Below, in pieces: positions 1-12,061 of a DNA stretch of 64,000 nucleotides; position 1 is the stretch's first letter; the number at the start of each line of letters is the position of its first letter. The stretch is from Ciborinia camelliae. Its lineage: Eukaryota > Ascomycota > Leotiomycetes > Helotiales > Sclerotiniaceae. Location: NCBI GenBank assembly GCA_025890175.1, contig JANPYM010000008.1, positions 2,550,459-2,614,458 on the forward strand, given 5' to 3'. A model generated the notes under the pieces. That model did not search any database and was not told where the DNA came from. It saw only the letters and a program-made list of their open reading frames with translations. The position numbers and the translations under genes were made by a program.

Positions 1-2496
1 GGGCCTATCTTAAAGGATTTTCTGTAAGACTTCAGCCCCAAAGCTTTGTTGAAATATTGAGGCTGACCATTCTTCTTAGATCTTTATTCCCTTCATTTGG
101 CCATTGAAGGATAGAAAACTTCAATTCAGAGCCGTTCTTGTTGGCATTCTTCTGCTGACAGCCAATGTTTTCACCTTACTTGTTCCAATACAGTTTGGTA
201 TAATGGTGCAGAGCTTGATTGCGTATACTGGGGGTGGTAAGTAATTCCCTTATAGGTTTTGAATACTTTTGCTCATTCTTTAGATCACAGCCATAACATA
301 TGGATACCTGTCCTTTTATATTCCCTCCTAAGATTTATTAATGGTGGCGAGTGTCTCGTTTTGGTCCGAAGATCGCTTTGGACGCCTTTGGAACAGTACG
401 CGTACAGAACACTCAGTTCAGCTGCGCATAGCCATATCATGAGCTTATCTTCGGACTTTCATGACAGTAAATCATCCTCTGATTTATTTCAGGTAGTCAA
501 TGGGGGTAGATCTGTGGTAGACTTGATAGAGATGCTCTGCTTCCGGGTGATCCCGGAGCTCATCGATCTAGTCATTGCATTCATCTATTTCGCTGCCTTT
601 GGACCTTATATGTTTCTTGTCTTGGTCGTCACATTCGTATCTTACATGTACACCACCGTGAAATTGATCTCTATTAGAGCCAATCAACGCCGGGAATATA
701 TTACCCTTTATAGAAAGGAATGGACGGTGGGTCAAGAGTCATTAGATGGTTGGACAACTGCCAATGTTAGTATCTACACCACAATCAATTACACAAAGAC
801 TAACAGACTATCAGTTGTTTAACATGGTACCCTACGAGAATGAACGATACTCAGGTGGTACGTTGCCCATACCTAGCATTCCTAAAACTGATCGGGTAAC
901 TAACTTATCGTAGTCGTCAAAGAGCATGTTGACTGCAAATGGGCTTATGAATGGTTCTTTTACATTACTTCCGTGGCACAGAGCTTAATCATGTGCTTTG
1001 GACTCACAGGTATACTTTGCCTCGGCGCGTATTCAGTAGTATATGAATGTCAAACCGTTGGAAAGTTCACGACTTTGCTTATGTTCTGGGGCCAATTACA
1101 AGGTATGTCTTTTGAATGATTCAAAAATATTCAATATTGAATGTTCAGCACTGGTTGGATGTTGGAAATGAGACTTTTCTGCTAAGTTATGAAAGCATAC
1201 TAATTATATCATAGCCCCGTTGGCATTCCTTGCTTCTGCGTACAAATCTATGTCTAGTGACTTGATGGATGCCGAACGTCTCCTGGAACTATTCAACACA
1301 GAACCCACGATTAAAGAAACCCCGGGCGCCAAGGAACTCGAGATTAGTAAATGCGAAGTTGAGTTCAATGATGTTTGCTTTTCTTACGACGACCGAAAGG
1401 CTACCTTGAAGGGTGTCAGTTTCTGTGCACAGGGTGGAAAGACAATTGCCTTTGTTGGTGAAACTGGCGGTGGTAAATCAACAATTTTGAAATTAGTGGA
1501 TCGTTTCTATGACATTAAATCGGGAAGTATCAAGATTGATGGTCAGGATATTCGAGATATCACAATGCATAGGTAAGATAACGGTGTGGAAACTTATCAA
1601 CCTCGCTAACATATGATCCATAGTTTGCGTAGCTGCATTGGTGTTGTTCCACAAGACCCGACTTTATTCAATGATACCATTATGAACAATCTAAGATATG
1701 CTCGATTGGATGCAACCGACGAAGAAGTTTATGAAGCCTGCAAAGCTGCTGCGGTTCATGATAAGATTATGAAATTTGCGGATGGTGAGCTCATCTCTTT
1801 ACCACCATTAAAATTTTGCTAACATATCCAAGGCTATAAGTCTAAAGTTGGTGATCGTGGCGTGTAAGTTTGATTTTTATGCCATCGGTTAGCAAACCTC
1901 TAACACCAGCATAGGAAACTTTCAGGTGGAGAGAAACAACGTGTGGCTATTGCCCGTGCTATTCTGAAACAACCAAAGATTATTCTTCTTGACGAAGCTA
2001 CCAGCGCCGTTGATACAGAGACTGAACAGAAAATCCAGAAAGGATTCAAAGCATTATGTCAAGGTCGAACAACCCTTGTTGTTGCGTAAGTCTCTTGTCT
2101 TGATATTGCTCCCTTCTCATACTGACTGGTGATAGTCATCGATTATCAACTGTGATGCATGCCGACCACATTGTTGTTATCATGGATGGCCGAATAGTCG
2201 AACAAGGATCTCACGATAAGTTGTTTCACTCCAAAGGGAAATATGCAGATCTATGGGCAAAACAGATCTTAGTCAAACCTTCTGATGACAAATCGAGATC
2301 CAGATCAAGATCGAAGAGCCCTGCAAAGAAGGATGCAACCATTATCAATGATCTCACTACGCTAGACAAGACGGTCGATCTCGCGAAAGCAGCAAAAGGG
2401 GTTAATCACAACCACGCAGAAGATGAGGGAAAAGGTCCCGAGGATGACACAAGCTCCACCAGTCAACCAAAAGATGTAAGTGATGGATCAAAATAA
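1..2496 (+). CDS. Hmt1/ABCB6-like vacuolar half ABC transporter, 3' part (5' end outside window)
   Basis: This is an ATP-driven half transporter of the ABCB/heavy-metal-tolerance group, which in relatives pumps metal or glutathione conjugates into the vacuole. Proposed exons are <1..23 (tentative), 80..236, 284..765, 815..857, 914..1102, 1215..1572, 1624..1784, 1833..1863, 1915..2085 and 2136..2496. Every join keeps frame and uses GT..AG. Membrane segments lie in exons 2 to 5. The nucleotide-binding domain shows Walker [11 protein letters not shown]-loop VVPQDP, signature LSGGEKQR, Walker [11 protein letters not shown] and H-loop AHRLST. After the ATPase come an Arg-Ser run ([10 protein letters not shown]) and an acidic tail. 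No start codon is visible, because the frame enters through an acceptor AG at 78-79 with an in-frame stop just upstream. Family assignment is firm; the transported substrate is inferred. Confidence 0.9.
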
Positions 2497-2766
2497 ACCC
2501 TAAAAGTTTTGAACAAATAAAATTGCATATGGGAGGACTTTTTTTAAACGGCAATTTTGCTCGCATGGCGTCTGAATTAACCCCAAAAACATTTATACCC
2601 AATATCTATTCTATGCTACTGCATACCCACGTGAATTAATTATGATACCATCCACAGTGTGGAGCTCTACCTTTGTGACATCTATCTATGAATCTAATAA
2701 ATAGCACTTACACTATGCAAATTCTGCCGAAAGAACTTTGTGGTGGCTATATCTAACATACTCAAG

Positions 2767-4998
2767 GAACCGAAATTCAAAGCAAAAACGCTCAAACCTG
2801 CACACTTACTACCAAAAGCTAATCCTCCAAAGTTCCAAGCCAGTTCTTTCAAAGGACCCAAATTGCCTTCATCTAAATTGGACCTCAAAAGCCCACCTGC
2901 AGGACCGATGGCTCAAGCCAAGCAAAATCTTCTTACCAACGCTCCCCGGCCGGTTATCACTTCTCATACTACTACTGCCAGCCCTCATCCTACCACTGCC
3001 ACTCCTCATCCCGCCACCACCCGTTCCTACAGTCCTCAACGGAAATTTATCACCACCCAATCGATGGAGCAATCTTGCAAGGTTCATGCAGTGGAGAGTC
3101 CTCCCCGGCCTACAATACTAAGCCAGCCAAGATCTTTATTCTGTACGGGAAATTTGCCCGTTCCGAATTTGCCCGTTCCGATTCATGCGAAGAATGTGCT
3201 GGACCAACCAAACCCATGGACTGAGGAGCAGCCTCCTTGTCAATCTGCTTCATCCACGCACTCGGTCTTGCCAAATACTCAGGTGGTGCATGGGGAGATG
3301 GAGATACATGATGGGTGTCATAAGGCAGAGAGTGGTAAAGCTGAAGTGAACTTGAATGTAGAAGATAGGGCGAATGTACAAGAAATAGTGGGCAAATTGG
3401 ATAAAGGATTAGCTAAAGGATTACCCAGAGGTGCAATGTTTATTCAGCTCCATAACGCGGAGGGCAGTAATGCTGAAGCAAATGTACAAGATGAGGTGGG
3501 TAAATTGGATCCTACTGATGTTACGTCTGAGCTTACTCCCCTGCTCGCTCCACGAGACTCCCTCAACCAAACCAGCGCTAAGCCCGCAAGTCACTGGAAA
3601 GAAACCAAAGAGATCATCAAGGCAAAAAACAAACAACTGGCAAGAGAGAGACGCATAGCCGCTTCTTCTTCTAAAACTATTAGTGAGCCAGCTACATGTC
3701 AACTTCTCCAAGTAGACACAATTACCCCTCAAGCAGGAAAACCAGTCAAAATCCAAACCAAAGAAGCTATCAGAGATCAAAGGAAAAAGGATAAAGAGGA
3801 ACGCAGAGCAGAGAGTTTGAGAAGAAAAGAGGAGAGTTTGAAGAAGAAAGCAGAAAAGAAATTGAAAAGACAGGGTCTTGGTGACGTTCTTGCGGCTGGT
3901 GATAAAGATGGTATGATAAATTCTTTCATTGTTCCTTCTAGACTCGGGCATTGAGAATGTTGGCTAATTAGATGGCTTGAAGAGCTAGAGGTGAGAGGTC
4001 ATGGCACTGCTACTGCGGATATGGCGATGGCAAGTTCAACGAATACTGCGAATCCGACAGAGTCGGAAGCAAATGTTACTCCTACTGGGGGTGCGGATGG
4101 GATTGTTGAATCTCACACGAACATTAAAACGTCGGTAAGTCGGAGAAATCACTCGAAGAGTGATCCGGGAGAATCAGGATCTAGTGTCGCTTTTGATTTA
4201 GATGGTGCGGGTTCGGGTTCGCTGGGAAATCAACAAACTACGGTTGTAATCAATGTTGAAAGAGGTGATGGTCGAAGTGAAGAGAGTACGGATACATTGG
4301 TTGCATTCCCGCAAGTAAGCGAGGGGAGTAGAGTGGGTATTGCTAAATCTGGAGAGAGAAAGGGAATCTTGAGAAATATTGGCGCAGAGAGGAGGAGAGC
4401 TAGTGCGCCTGCTAGGGAAGGAATTGCGAGAGAAGGAACGATACACGATGGGAGGAAGAGGAGAGAGAGAGTACCCACTCCAATGGCGATGGTTGGGGGA
4501 CTCATTGGACCGGGGTTGGGCGGTTTAAGTGTGGGGATTCCGGTCATGCCAGAGATGGAAAGAGAGAGGGAGAGAGAGGTGGGACTGGGACTGGGACCAC
4601 CAGTTTCATTGAATACGCAGGGGAGGCTTGGGGGAGAGAATGCTGGCGCGGGAGAAAATTGTATATGGGCGGGGGGTTGATGAGGGGGGAAGAGGAGACA
4701 GTGGAGGATTAGGAGTAGAGCTGTGGAGAATGTTGGTGGGCAGGGGAATGTGGGTGCGAATGCGGGGGCGGATATGAGGATGGATGGGGCGGGGAGTTCT
4801 CAGGGTGGTGGTGGTGGTGGTGTTGGGATTGGTATTAGTAATGAGGCTGGAGAGGGAAGTGAAGGTGGAAGGGGTGGTGGAAGTGGAAGTGGGTTGCACA
4901 GAGGGAATGGAAATGGCGATGGTGATGGACAAGGAAAGGGGAAGGGAAAAGGAAAAGGAAAAGGGAAAGGAAGTGTGAGGTTTGCTGATGATGTTTAG
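2767..4998 (+). CDS. hypothetical low-complexity protein, spliced, with SILK- and RVxF-like motifs
   Basis: No family is recognised. Three open stretches share one frame and are interrupted only by stops at 3952-3954 and 4678-4683. Introns 3911..3988 (78 nt, GTATGA..CTAG) and 4661..4720 (60 nt, GTATAT..GAG) remove those stops and keep frame, so one gene with exons 2767..3910, 3989..4660 and 4721..4998 is proposed. The 5' end is unsettled. A CTAAC branch site at 2753-2757 followed by CAAG at 2766 suggests an upstream coding exon; without it the first in-frame ATG is at 2908. The protein is Pro/Thr-rich at first. A strongly basic Lys/Arg/Glu helix follows at about 3600-3870, and then Gly-rich sequence with a (GK)n run. 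It ends in SVRFADDV, and KGILRN is coded at 4360-4377. The weak GAG acceptor makes the last join the least certain. Confidence 0.5.
4363..4374 (+). other. SILK-like motif (GILR) inside the 2767-4998 gene
   Basis: The codons here read Gly-Ile-Leu-Arg preceded by Lys, matching the [GS]IL[RK] SILK motif of protein phosphatase 1 regulators. It pairs with VRF at 4975-4983. The function is inferred from the motif only. Confidence 0.35.
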
Positions 4999-5927
4999 GT
5001 AAGGAGTTTTTGAGGCGAGACGGGGTTGCTTTATGATGACGAACTTGCCTTTTTTTGTTTCTTCCTCTTGATGTATTAGTATCAAAGATAAACACATTTA
5101 TGGAAGTAGTTTTATGTATAATTATACTGTAGTTGTATTGTAATTAGCATATACTATGTATCACAATAGATGGCGATATCAAGTCATAAAATGGAACAGG
5201 AAACAGCACGAGAAAAATACAGAATATAGATGGATGGGAAGAATGATAAATATCTATAGTATCTTCTTCATCTGCATCTGCATACGTATATATATATATA
5301 TGCATCTGCCATTCCAAGTCCAATATACATTTCGATTCGACCGTTAATTGCACATAGAATACATGAACATATCCCCCCTTCCCCTCCGTTCCCTTCCTCG
5401 GTCTCAAATCGGTTCATATCGTAAGAGTGGCGTAAATAGGTAAGTAAAGGCTATCGTCTATATAGGTAGGTAGGTATTTGGACGAGGCGAAGAAATAAGA
5501 TATATGGATGGGGGGTTTCATTTCATTATAATGCATTGTAAATGAATGCACTACTATGACAACAAATTGTCAATCGGTGGATTTGATTCGTCCCTGAGGA
5601 GTGAGCTTCCCACAACTCCTGGTTGGGACCTGGCGTTTGGGGTTTTGATTGTGTGGTGTGATGTGTTGTGGTGTGTGGTGTGTGGTGTGATATACAAGTG
5701 GGTGAGTGATGGATATATGGTATGTGATCAGTGGGGTGGAATAGGGGCCCGCCGAGACTAGACGTGAAGGACGGCTTGATTTTAGTAGGTAGGATGAGGT
5801 GCGCTATGCTACAGTATGGTGATGTGATAAAAGAGACAAGGGAGGGTATGATATAGGTATTAGCGCGACTGTGGGCGTATATGAGGCTGGGGCTGAGGCA
5901 GAAAGGAAAGGAATAGAGAACATTCCA
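4999..5927. other. tail-to-tail intergenic region
   Basis: This is the 3' flank of the plus-strand hypothetical gene and of minus-strand TIM44. It holds a short (TA)n run near 5288, GGTA repeats near 5462-5476 and a GT-rich tract at about 5650-5690. No coding signal was seen. Confidence 0.6.
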
Positions 5928-7591
5928 TCATATGTAATCTCTTCCACTCTTCTGCAACTCAATGAGTCTCCAGCCTCTCGTCTCGGGGTTATTAACATCT
6001 TCCGCCACTCTCGTAACACCAATCGCATATGTGACCAGCTGAACCTTATCTTCCATGCCAGCGGCCAGTTGATTGGTCTTTGCGTTTCTATATACGTGGA
6101 CTTCCTGTGTTCTACATGTAATGATGAAGACTGGAATATCATTATCTAACATCCTCGCGGATAGGACTTCAACATGTCGGATATCGAGGATGCGACCATC
6201 GGATTTGAGACCGGCGGTTGTGTATTGTTTGGAGAGGGCATCATAGACAGAGAATTGGGCTGCCGAGAGCCAGAGTTTAAGGGTTTCGGTATCGCCTTTT
6301 ACGTAGGCATCGAGGACCTCGGGGAGAATATATTCACGCATTTCGCGGAGGAAGGGTTCCATTTGGAAGGAGGGATCCATTTCGCGGAATTTCTTGATTA
6401 CTTGAGCTGTTTCGTTTTCGGCGAAGAAGCCAGCGACTCGGTCGGATATGCTACGGGCGGTGGAAATTAAGGGGTTTTCGGATTCGTTATAGGCGTTTTT
6501 CATGGAGAATAAAGATTGCATGACTCGATTTGAGTCGCGGAAATCTCTCCAAGCCTCCTTGTATGCGGAATCCTTGTGTAGTGTGACATTTGTGCCAGCG
6601 CTGCGATTGTTAGATATGAATATCTATATGGAAAAGGTATCACTTACTTTGGATCTTCTATAGGAACCTCCTTGCTTTTGCCACCGGTTCCTTCTTCTAA
6701 TTCCCGCAATTCTCTTGCTTTACGCCTCTCTTCCTTCTCAACCCATCCTCCATACCTGGAACTACTTCCATCATCGATCACATTCTTGACATTCTTATAT
6801 GCCTCAGTTTGTCGAATTGGTTGTGTTGCCTTGTCAAGTACATTGGCTGTAGCATTGACAGTAGTTCTCACCCCCTTCACAACTGGAGTTTCCCAAGTCC
6901 AAGCAGCTCCCTTGCCTACCGCACCAGCAGTAGTCTTTAGCACCTTGCCTGTAGTTGAAGATACAGCTCCAGTTGTAGTTTCAAACGCTTGTCTAGCACG
7001 CTTGACATTTTCGTTTTCTGTGAATTGATGGGCACCCTCTGCCAATTGCTTGGTGGATTCGTTCCATTCTTTTGATGCCTTAAATTCGGTCTGCAGGGTT
7101 TCGGTGAAGACTTGCCATGGAGTTTTGTCTCCGTGGGGTGGTGGGGGTGGAGGGGCCTCTTTCGATTCTTCCTTTTTGCCCTCACCACCTTCACCCTCCC
7201 CCTTAGCTTTTTCTTCTCCGGAAGTGGACTCCGAGTCTTTAGCAGACTCTTTCTTGCTAGGTTCTTCCTCTGCAGGCTCCTCCTTCGCAGCTGGATCCGC
7301 TGGCTTTTCTTTCTTTTCCTGGCCTAATCTTGAGCTTTCATGAAAATGCCGCGAGGATACTGGATATGCTACAGATCGAATCTCTTCAGGAAGGAATCGT
7401 GATCGCAAAGGCGCAGGATATGAAAGAGTCGTAGATCTCGAAGAACCCACGGTGGAAATTTGTAAATTTCGACTTTGCTGGACTATCCGGCCAGGCAGGG
7501 TGGAAATATTTGGTGAAGGTCTTGCGATTGAGGACAGACAAACCTGCCTACTTGTGGGCGTCCTTGTCGCCGCTGTTCGGAAACCGTTCAT
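5928..7591 (-). CDS. TIM44: TIM44, mitochondrial inner-membrane import motor subunit
   Basis: TIM44 tethers mtHsp70 to the TIM23 channel on the matrix side of the inner membrane. Two exons are seen, 6648..7591 and 5928..6600, with a 47-nt intron (GTAAGT..CGCAG). The join reads EDPNAGTNV and gives 538 residues. The N-terminus is Arg/Ser/Thr-rich with almost no acidic residues, as in a presequence. A low-complexity Lys/Glu/Pro stretch follows. The C-terminal half is a Tim44-like domain, with FFAENETAQVI, REMDPSF, ILPEVLDAYVKGD and DGRILDIRHVEV, ending in the typical beta-rich fold and GRDYI. It shares a divergent promoter with the mitochondrial ribosomal gene at 7827. Confidence 0.95.
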
Positions 7592-7826
7592 ATTGACTGA
7601 AAAGAGAATGTAATAATTAAAAAACTATTTCAAAAGATATGAGCCTTGAAATAAATTTGGTTCCATAAGAGTATCATGGCGGCGGTTTGAACATTTTCTC
7701 CGATTGACAAAATTTCAAGGGTCACGGAGCGGAACAACCCAGTCCGAATTCAACTTTCTTCTAGATTTTGATATCAAACCACCAATAGTCCAATATTGAG
7801 CCTTGGGTTTCGATATTCCTTCAGTC
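7592..7826. promoter_or_regulatory. divergent promoter between TIM44 and uS11m
   Basis: 235 bp separate the two start codons of oppositely oriented nuclear genes for mitochondrial proteins, so both promoters must lie here. I see no clear TATA box. Co-regulation is an inference from the arrangement. Confidence 0.6.
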
Positions 7827-8603
7827 ATGAGTCGCACTCTTTCACGGCGAGTTTTGGCTCAATCGCCTTTCGCCCCCATCTCCGAATCTGCGAACACTCA
7901 CACATTACCACTACGATGTCTGCGACCATTTTCAAGCACACCAAATCAGAAAGCCGAGGGCAACAAGAATAATCTCCCCAATTATGTACCTCACAATATC
8001 TCAACACTGAGAACCGGCGGTGTTGCAGATCTCCTAGCTAAAGCTAAGGCTGCTAGGTCTTCTTCGCTCAACCCAAAAGCTACCAGATCTGCGGCGGCAT
8101 CAGGAGGAGGTATAGCAAATATATTTAAAGATATGATGGATCTAAATAAGGAGGACAGAAGAAGACAAGGGATACTTGACACAACAGTATCTACGGATGG
8201 AACATTGATTGGAGACCGAATTGTAGATGAAGAACCGCATCATTTTCACGTTTACGCTACGAGACACAATACCCACATCACACTCACAAGACCAAATCGA
8301 GAACCGATCATCTCTTTATCGTGTGGAAATATTGGATTCAGACATTCGGGGAGGAAACATTATGATTCGGCTTTTCAATTGGCTTCATTGGTGATGGCGA
8401 GGATTCATGAGAGGGCTATTGGTCGTGATATTCAAAAATTGGAGTTGGTTCTGAGAGGTTTTGGTGCGGGAAGAGAGGCTGTCACTAAGGCTCTTTTGGG
8501 TACGGAAGGCCGATGGTTGAGAGGGAAGGTTGTCAAAGTCACGGATGCTACGAGATTGAAGTTTGGTGGTACTAGAAGTAAGAAGCCAAGAAGATTGGGT
8601 TAG
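7827..8603 (+). CDS. mitochondrial small-subunit ribosomal protein uS11m (Mrps18-like)
   Basis: This is a single-exon protein of 258 residues that binds 16S-type rRNA at the platform of the mitochondrial small subunit. The ATG at 7827 begins MSRTLSRRVLAQSP, an Arg/Ser-rich presequence with no acidic residue until later. The S11 domain occupies about the last 120 residues: HVYATRHNTHITLT, SCGNIGFRHSGRK, YDSAFQLASLVM, LVLRGFGAGREAV, and the basic tail LKFGGTRSKKPRRLG. That fits yeast Mrps18 and bacterial S11. The frame stays open a few codons upstream of 7827 but without an ATG. Transcription is probably shared with TIM44 through the common upstream region. Confidence 0.93.
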   Translation: MSRTLSRRVLAQSPFAPISESANTHTLPLRCLRPFSSTPNQKAEGNKNNLPNYVPHNISTLRTGGVADLLAKAKAARSSSLNPKATRSAAASGGGIANIFKDMMDLNKEDRRRQGILDTTVSTDGTLIGDRIVDEEPHHFHVYATRHNTHITLTRPNREPIISLSCGNIGFRHSGRKHYDSAFQLASLVMARIHERAIGRDIQKLELVLRGFGAGREAVTKALLGTEGRWLRGKVVKVTDATRLKFGGTRSKKPRRLG

Positions 8604-8807
8604 ATGGGGAACTATGGTGGGTAAAAGGAACGCTGTGCATTGCTGCAATATGATGTGTAAATTTGTACAATAGAATCATGGCATCATAAATGGTATCACA
8701 AAATGAAACCCTTGACGCCAGTCCTTCCTTCCATTGCCCGTTGCCCATTTCCCATTGCCGAAAACGCCGAAAGCCCATAAGAATATGTCCTTGATCCCAA
8801 GTGCTGT

Positions 8808-9630
8808 TTATCTTCTGGCAGTAGGTGCCCTCTCTGAGAGAGGAACAACTCTACCTGATGTATCTCTCACATCTTTTCCCTTTCCCTTTCTGGCCTGACG
8901 CTCTTCATCACAACTCCATTCTGTCTCATCATCGCTCAAATCTGGTCGACCATCATCCATACTATGTCTTGTACCACCCAACAGAGCTCTCTCATCATGA
9001 TCATCATCAACAAGCTCTCCATTTGCGGTTTCGTAGTCCGGTGGAGTGATCCACTCCTTGGGAACCATGCAAGGTAATGCGACTCCAATGCTTGCAGCTC
9101 GATTTAACCATGCTGGTCCAGGACGTCCAGTAAGTTTCTCGCACATGTATGCTGTGAAGTGGTTGCAGTTTCTGGTGAGGAGGTTGTACGATGTGCCTTG
9201 GAAGATTTCTGAAGCTTCCTTTATGACAGCTTCGATTTCAACTTGAGGAGAATAGGTAAAACCTTGAACAATTTCGCATCTGAATGTTCCTCCAGGTGGT
9301 TCCAATCTTGGTCTTGCCCAATATACACCTGTCATACCCTTCCTGTCATGACCCCCAAATGCGTATTCTCTGCCATCTATAACGATCCCGCTGTGGAGTA
9401 AGGAAGTCCCCATGCTCCAAAGAATTGAAGAAAGTTTGCCTGCCTAATCGCGAAATACATGTCAACAATCATCGGTCGCATTCAAACGAATATCAACAAG
9501 TAAGCTTCAAAATACTTACAGGGAGCAGATCGTAAACGTTGATCACTATTTCGATCTTTTGCTTGGAAAGTGTAGATCTGTGACTTTCAGAGGACTTTCG
9601 TGAAGTCTTCTTACTGGATGAAGAAGACAT
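8808..9630 (-). CDS. PPPDE-type putative deSUMOylating/deubiquitinating cysteine protease (DeSI-like)
   Basis: DeSI proteins are papain-fold isopeptidases acting on SUMO or ubiquitin conjugates. Exons are 9520..9630 and 8808..9443, with a 76-nt intron (GTAAGT..TTAG). The join reads VYDLLPAGKLSSILW and yields 248 residues. After a Ser/Lys-rich leader come the first strand (IEIVINVYDLLP), the catalytic His at about residue 54 (LLHSGIVI), GREYAFGGHD, and the catalytic Cys at about residue 130 (LLTRNCNHFT). That is the His..Cys order that defines PPPDE. The acidic, charged C-terminal tail of about 80 residues (DDDHDE, LSDDETEWSCDEE, RKGKGKD) is not part of the fold. The start was chosen at the ATG at 9628-9630; the upstream frame has no ATG. 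Confidence 0.9.
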
Positions 9631-10508
9631 GATGGAAGAGAATACGTTGACAGATGCGATGGGAGGTATTATTGTTGGGGGGATTTGATTAAGTATTTGA
9701 TTATGTGCTTGCTCGAAGATGTCGAGAAGATGAATTGATTTGAACAACGACGATAATTAATAAATAAGTATGTACTCGGTATGATATGTAGTATGTACTT
9801 GGCCTAGGTAGGTAGATGACTCCTATTTCTATTTCGTCGTCTGAATCAGATTCAAATTATTATAATAAATAATAATAAATTATGACATTTTCGAAATTGG
9901 AAGTGTTGCCATCGGGAAGGTTACAATTGGTATGGATTGGATATCATCATAGGTACACCTGGGCAATTATAAGTTAATTACCTACCTAGGTAGATTGAGA
10001 TGTCCCGTTCGCGTCAATGGTCAATGTTACCTATTAATACCTGAGTCATCCCTCCACTTACCGGGAAAACTAAACTTTAATCCCGATATCCCGATATCCC
10101 GATATCCCGATAACCAACATTGAAAAAAGATCAATTTCATCAATTTCAGAATCTCATAATCACATGACCTTGTCCAAGAAACAATCCCTCGTGAGTCGTT
10201 GAGCCCCTCACCCATAATTTTCCAGGGCAGGGCACAGAAACTTTTCCTGTAACGAAAGATTTTTTCGAGTAATTCAATTCGTTGTCTTACCTTCCCATCT
10301 TCCATCTCGCGGTCCGCACAAGGCTGACTGCATTTATCCCACCATCACAACGTCTCCCTTACCTCTTCAACGTCTCTTCTCTTCTTTTCAGCCCACTTTG
10401 TACTCGACAGCAGCAAGTTCTGCTTTTATCCACAACACCAAGAGCCTACTTAACTGTACGGTTCTATTCATAAATCAAAAGAGATCATACGCGAAAAAGA
10501 AGAGCAGG
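9631..10508. promoter_or_regulatory. divergent promoter region, PPPDE protease and OLA1
   Basis: 878 bp lie between two diverging genes. Visible structure includes GGTA repeats near 9805 and 9990, an AATAAT run near 9860, and about 3.5 copies of the 8-bp unit CCCGATAT at 10081-10112. The last roughly 200 nt before OLA1 are open in the OLA1 frame but lack an ATG. Confidence 0.5.
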
Positions 10509-12061
10509 ATGCCTCCAAAGAAAGCCGTCGAAGAGAAGAAGGTGTTGCTGGGCAGACCTGGTAACAACTTGAAGAGTGGAATTGTATTTCTCTCTTCATT
10601 CTAACTGTCTCAGACATGTACTGATTTTAATAATAGGTCGGTCTTGCAAATGTCGGCAAGTCAACACTCTTTCAAGCTATTACCAAGTGCTCCCTTGGTA
10701 ACCCCGCAGTAAGTTTCAGATCCCCAGCTTCAATATTGATATCATCAACGCTAACAACATCAAGAACTTTCCTTTTGCAACTATCGAACCTGAAGAATCT
10801 CGTGTTATTGTGCCAGATGACAGATACGACTGGCTTTGCGAAAAGTACAATCCTAAATCCAGAGTCCCAGCACATCTCACAATCTACGATATTGCCGGTT
10901 TAACTCGAGGTGCATCAAAGGGAGAAGGTCTCGGAAACGCTTTCTTGTCACATATCCGTGCTGTCGATGCCATCTTCCAAGTCGTCCGTTGTTTCGATGA
11001 TGCCGAGATTATTCACATTGAAGGAGATGTTGACCCAGTCCGTGATTTGACTATTATCAGCGATGAGCTTCGAATCAAAGATATCGAGTTTGTTGAGAAG
11101 GCACTCGAGGCCCAGAAGAAGTTGACTCGAAGAGGTGGTCAATCTCTTGAGATGAAGAAGCTCAGGGAGGAGGAAGCCACTATCGAAAAGGTCTTGGCTA
11201 TGCTTAATGATGGAAAGGATGTCCGAAAGGGTACCTGGTCACCAAAAGAGGTATGTGTTGACTTTTTTTCTATAACCTTGATTTCTCATATGATGACAAA
11301 GGGCCATGAGGCCTGAATAATCCCAGCTCGTCGAGTGCCTCACCATAAACGCAGAGTGCAACCTGAGATAAAAAACCCGTTCTGATATTTCGATAATCCA
11401 TTACTTTCTTGCATGAATTTTTTTGAGATTCCATACTTACTTCATTCTTTACAGATCGAGTGCATCAACCCTCTCTTCCTTTTGACTGCCAAACCAGTCG
11501 TCTATCTCATTAACTTGAGTGAGAAGGATTACATCCGAAAGAAGAACAAGCATTTGGCTAAGGTCATGGAATGGATCAAGGAGCATGCAGCTGGTGACCC
11601 AATTATGCCAATCTCAATCTGTCTTGAGGAGAGATTGACACAATTTGCTACTGAAGAAGAAGCTAAAGAGGAACTCAAGACTTTGGGTGTTGAATCCGCT
11701 TTACCTAAACTCGTTACTGCCATGAGAAAGGTTTTGGACCTTGGAAGTTTCTTTACCACAGGTACAGATGAAGTCCGTCAATGGACTATCAGAAATGGTA
11801 CCAAAGCACCACAAGCTGCAGGAGTCATCCACGGTGACTTTGAAAAGACCTTCATTCAAGCTATCGTATATAACTTTGCTACCCTGAAGGAATGCAATGG
11901 GGATGAAGCTGAGATCAAAGCCAAGGGAAAGGTTATGACTAAGGGCAAAGATTACGTCGTTGAAGATGGAGGTAAGGAGACCATGTTCCATTCTCGTCCT
12001 GAATTTTCGCTAATAATCTTTAGATATCTTATTGATCAAGGCCGGTGCCGCAAAAGGATAA
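10509..12061 (+). CDS. OLA1: Obg-like ATPase 1 (YchF/OLA1 family)
   Basis: OLA1 is a cytosolic P-loop ATPase that associates with ribosomes and influences the stress response. Exons are 10509..10583, 10637..10708, 10765..11250, 11455..11971 and 12024..12061, giving 395 residues, close to the 396 of human OLA1. Visible motifs are G1 GLANVGKST, switch-region [11 protein letters not shown]3 DIAGLTRGA and, in place of the GTPase NKxD, NLSE. The last is the change linked to ATP preference in this family. A coiled-coil insert follows ([14 protein letters not shown]). The C-terminal TGS domain contains [36 protein letters not shown] and [18 protein letters not shown]. The third intron is 204 nt, four times the others. 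Start is the ATG giving [11 protein letters not shown]. Confidence 0.96.

Noticed and set aside
2694..3951. Several minus-strand ORFs of 64-176 codons over 2694-3951
   Set aside because: They are antisense to the Pro/Lys-rich plus-strand exon and show the low-complexity composition expected of its shadow.
3421..3951. Cys/Phe-rich minus-strand frame of 176 codons
   Set aside because: Hydrophobic composition comes from reverse-reading Lys/Glu codons (CTT, TTC); no gene signals.
4230..5097. Minus-strand Ser/Thr/Pro-rich ORFs opposite the Gly-rich gene
   Set aside because: Reverse complement of Gly/Glu/Lys-rich codons; no start context or splice evidence.
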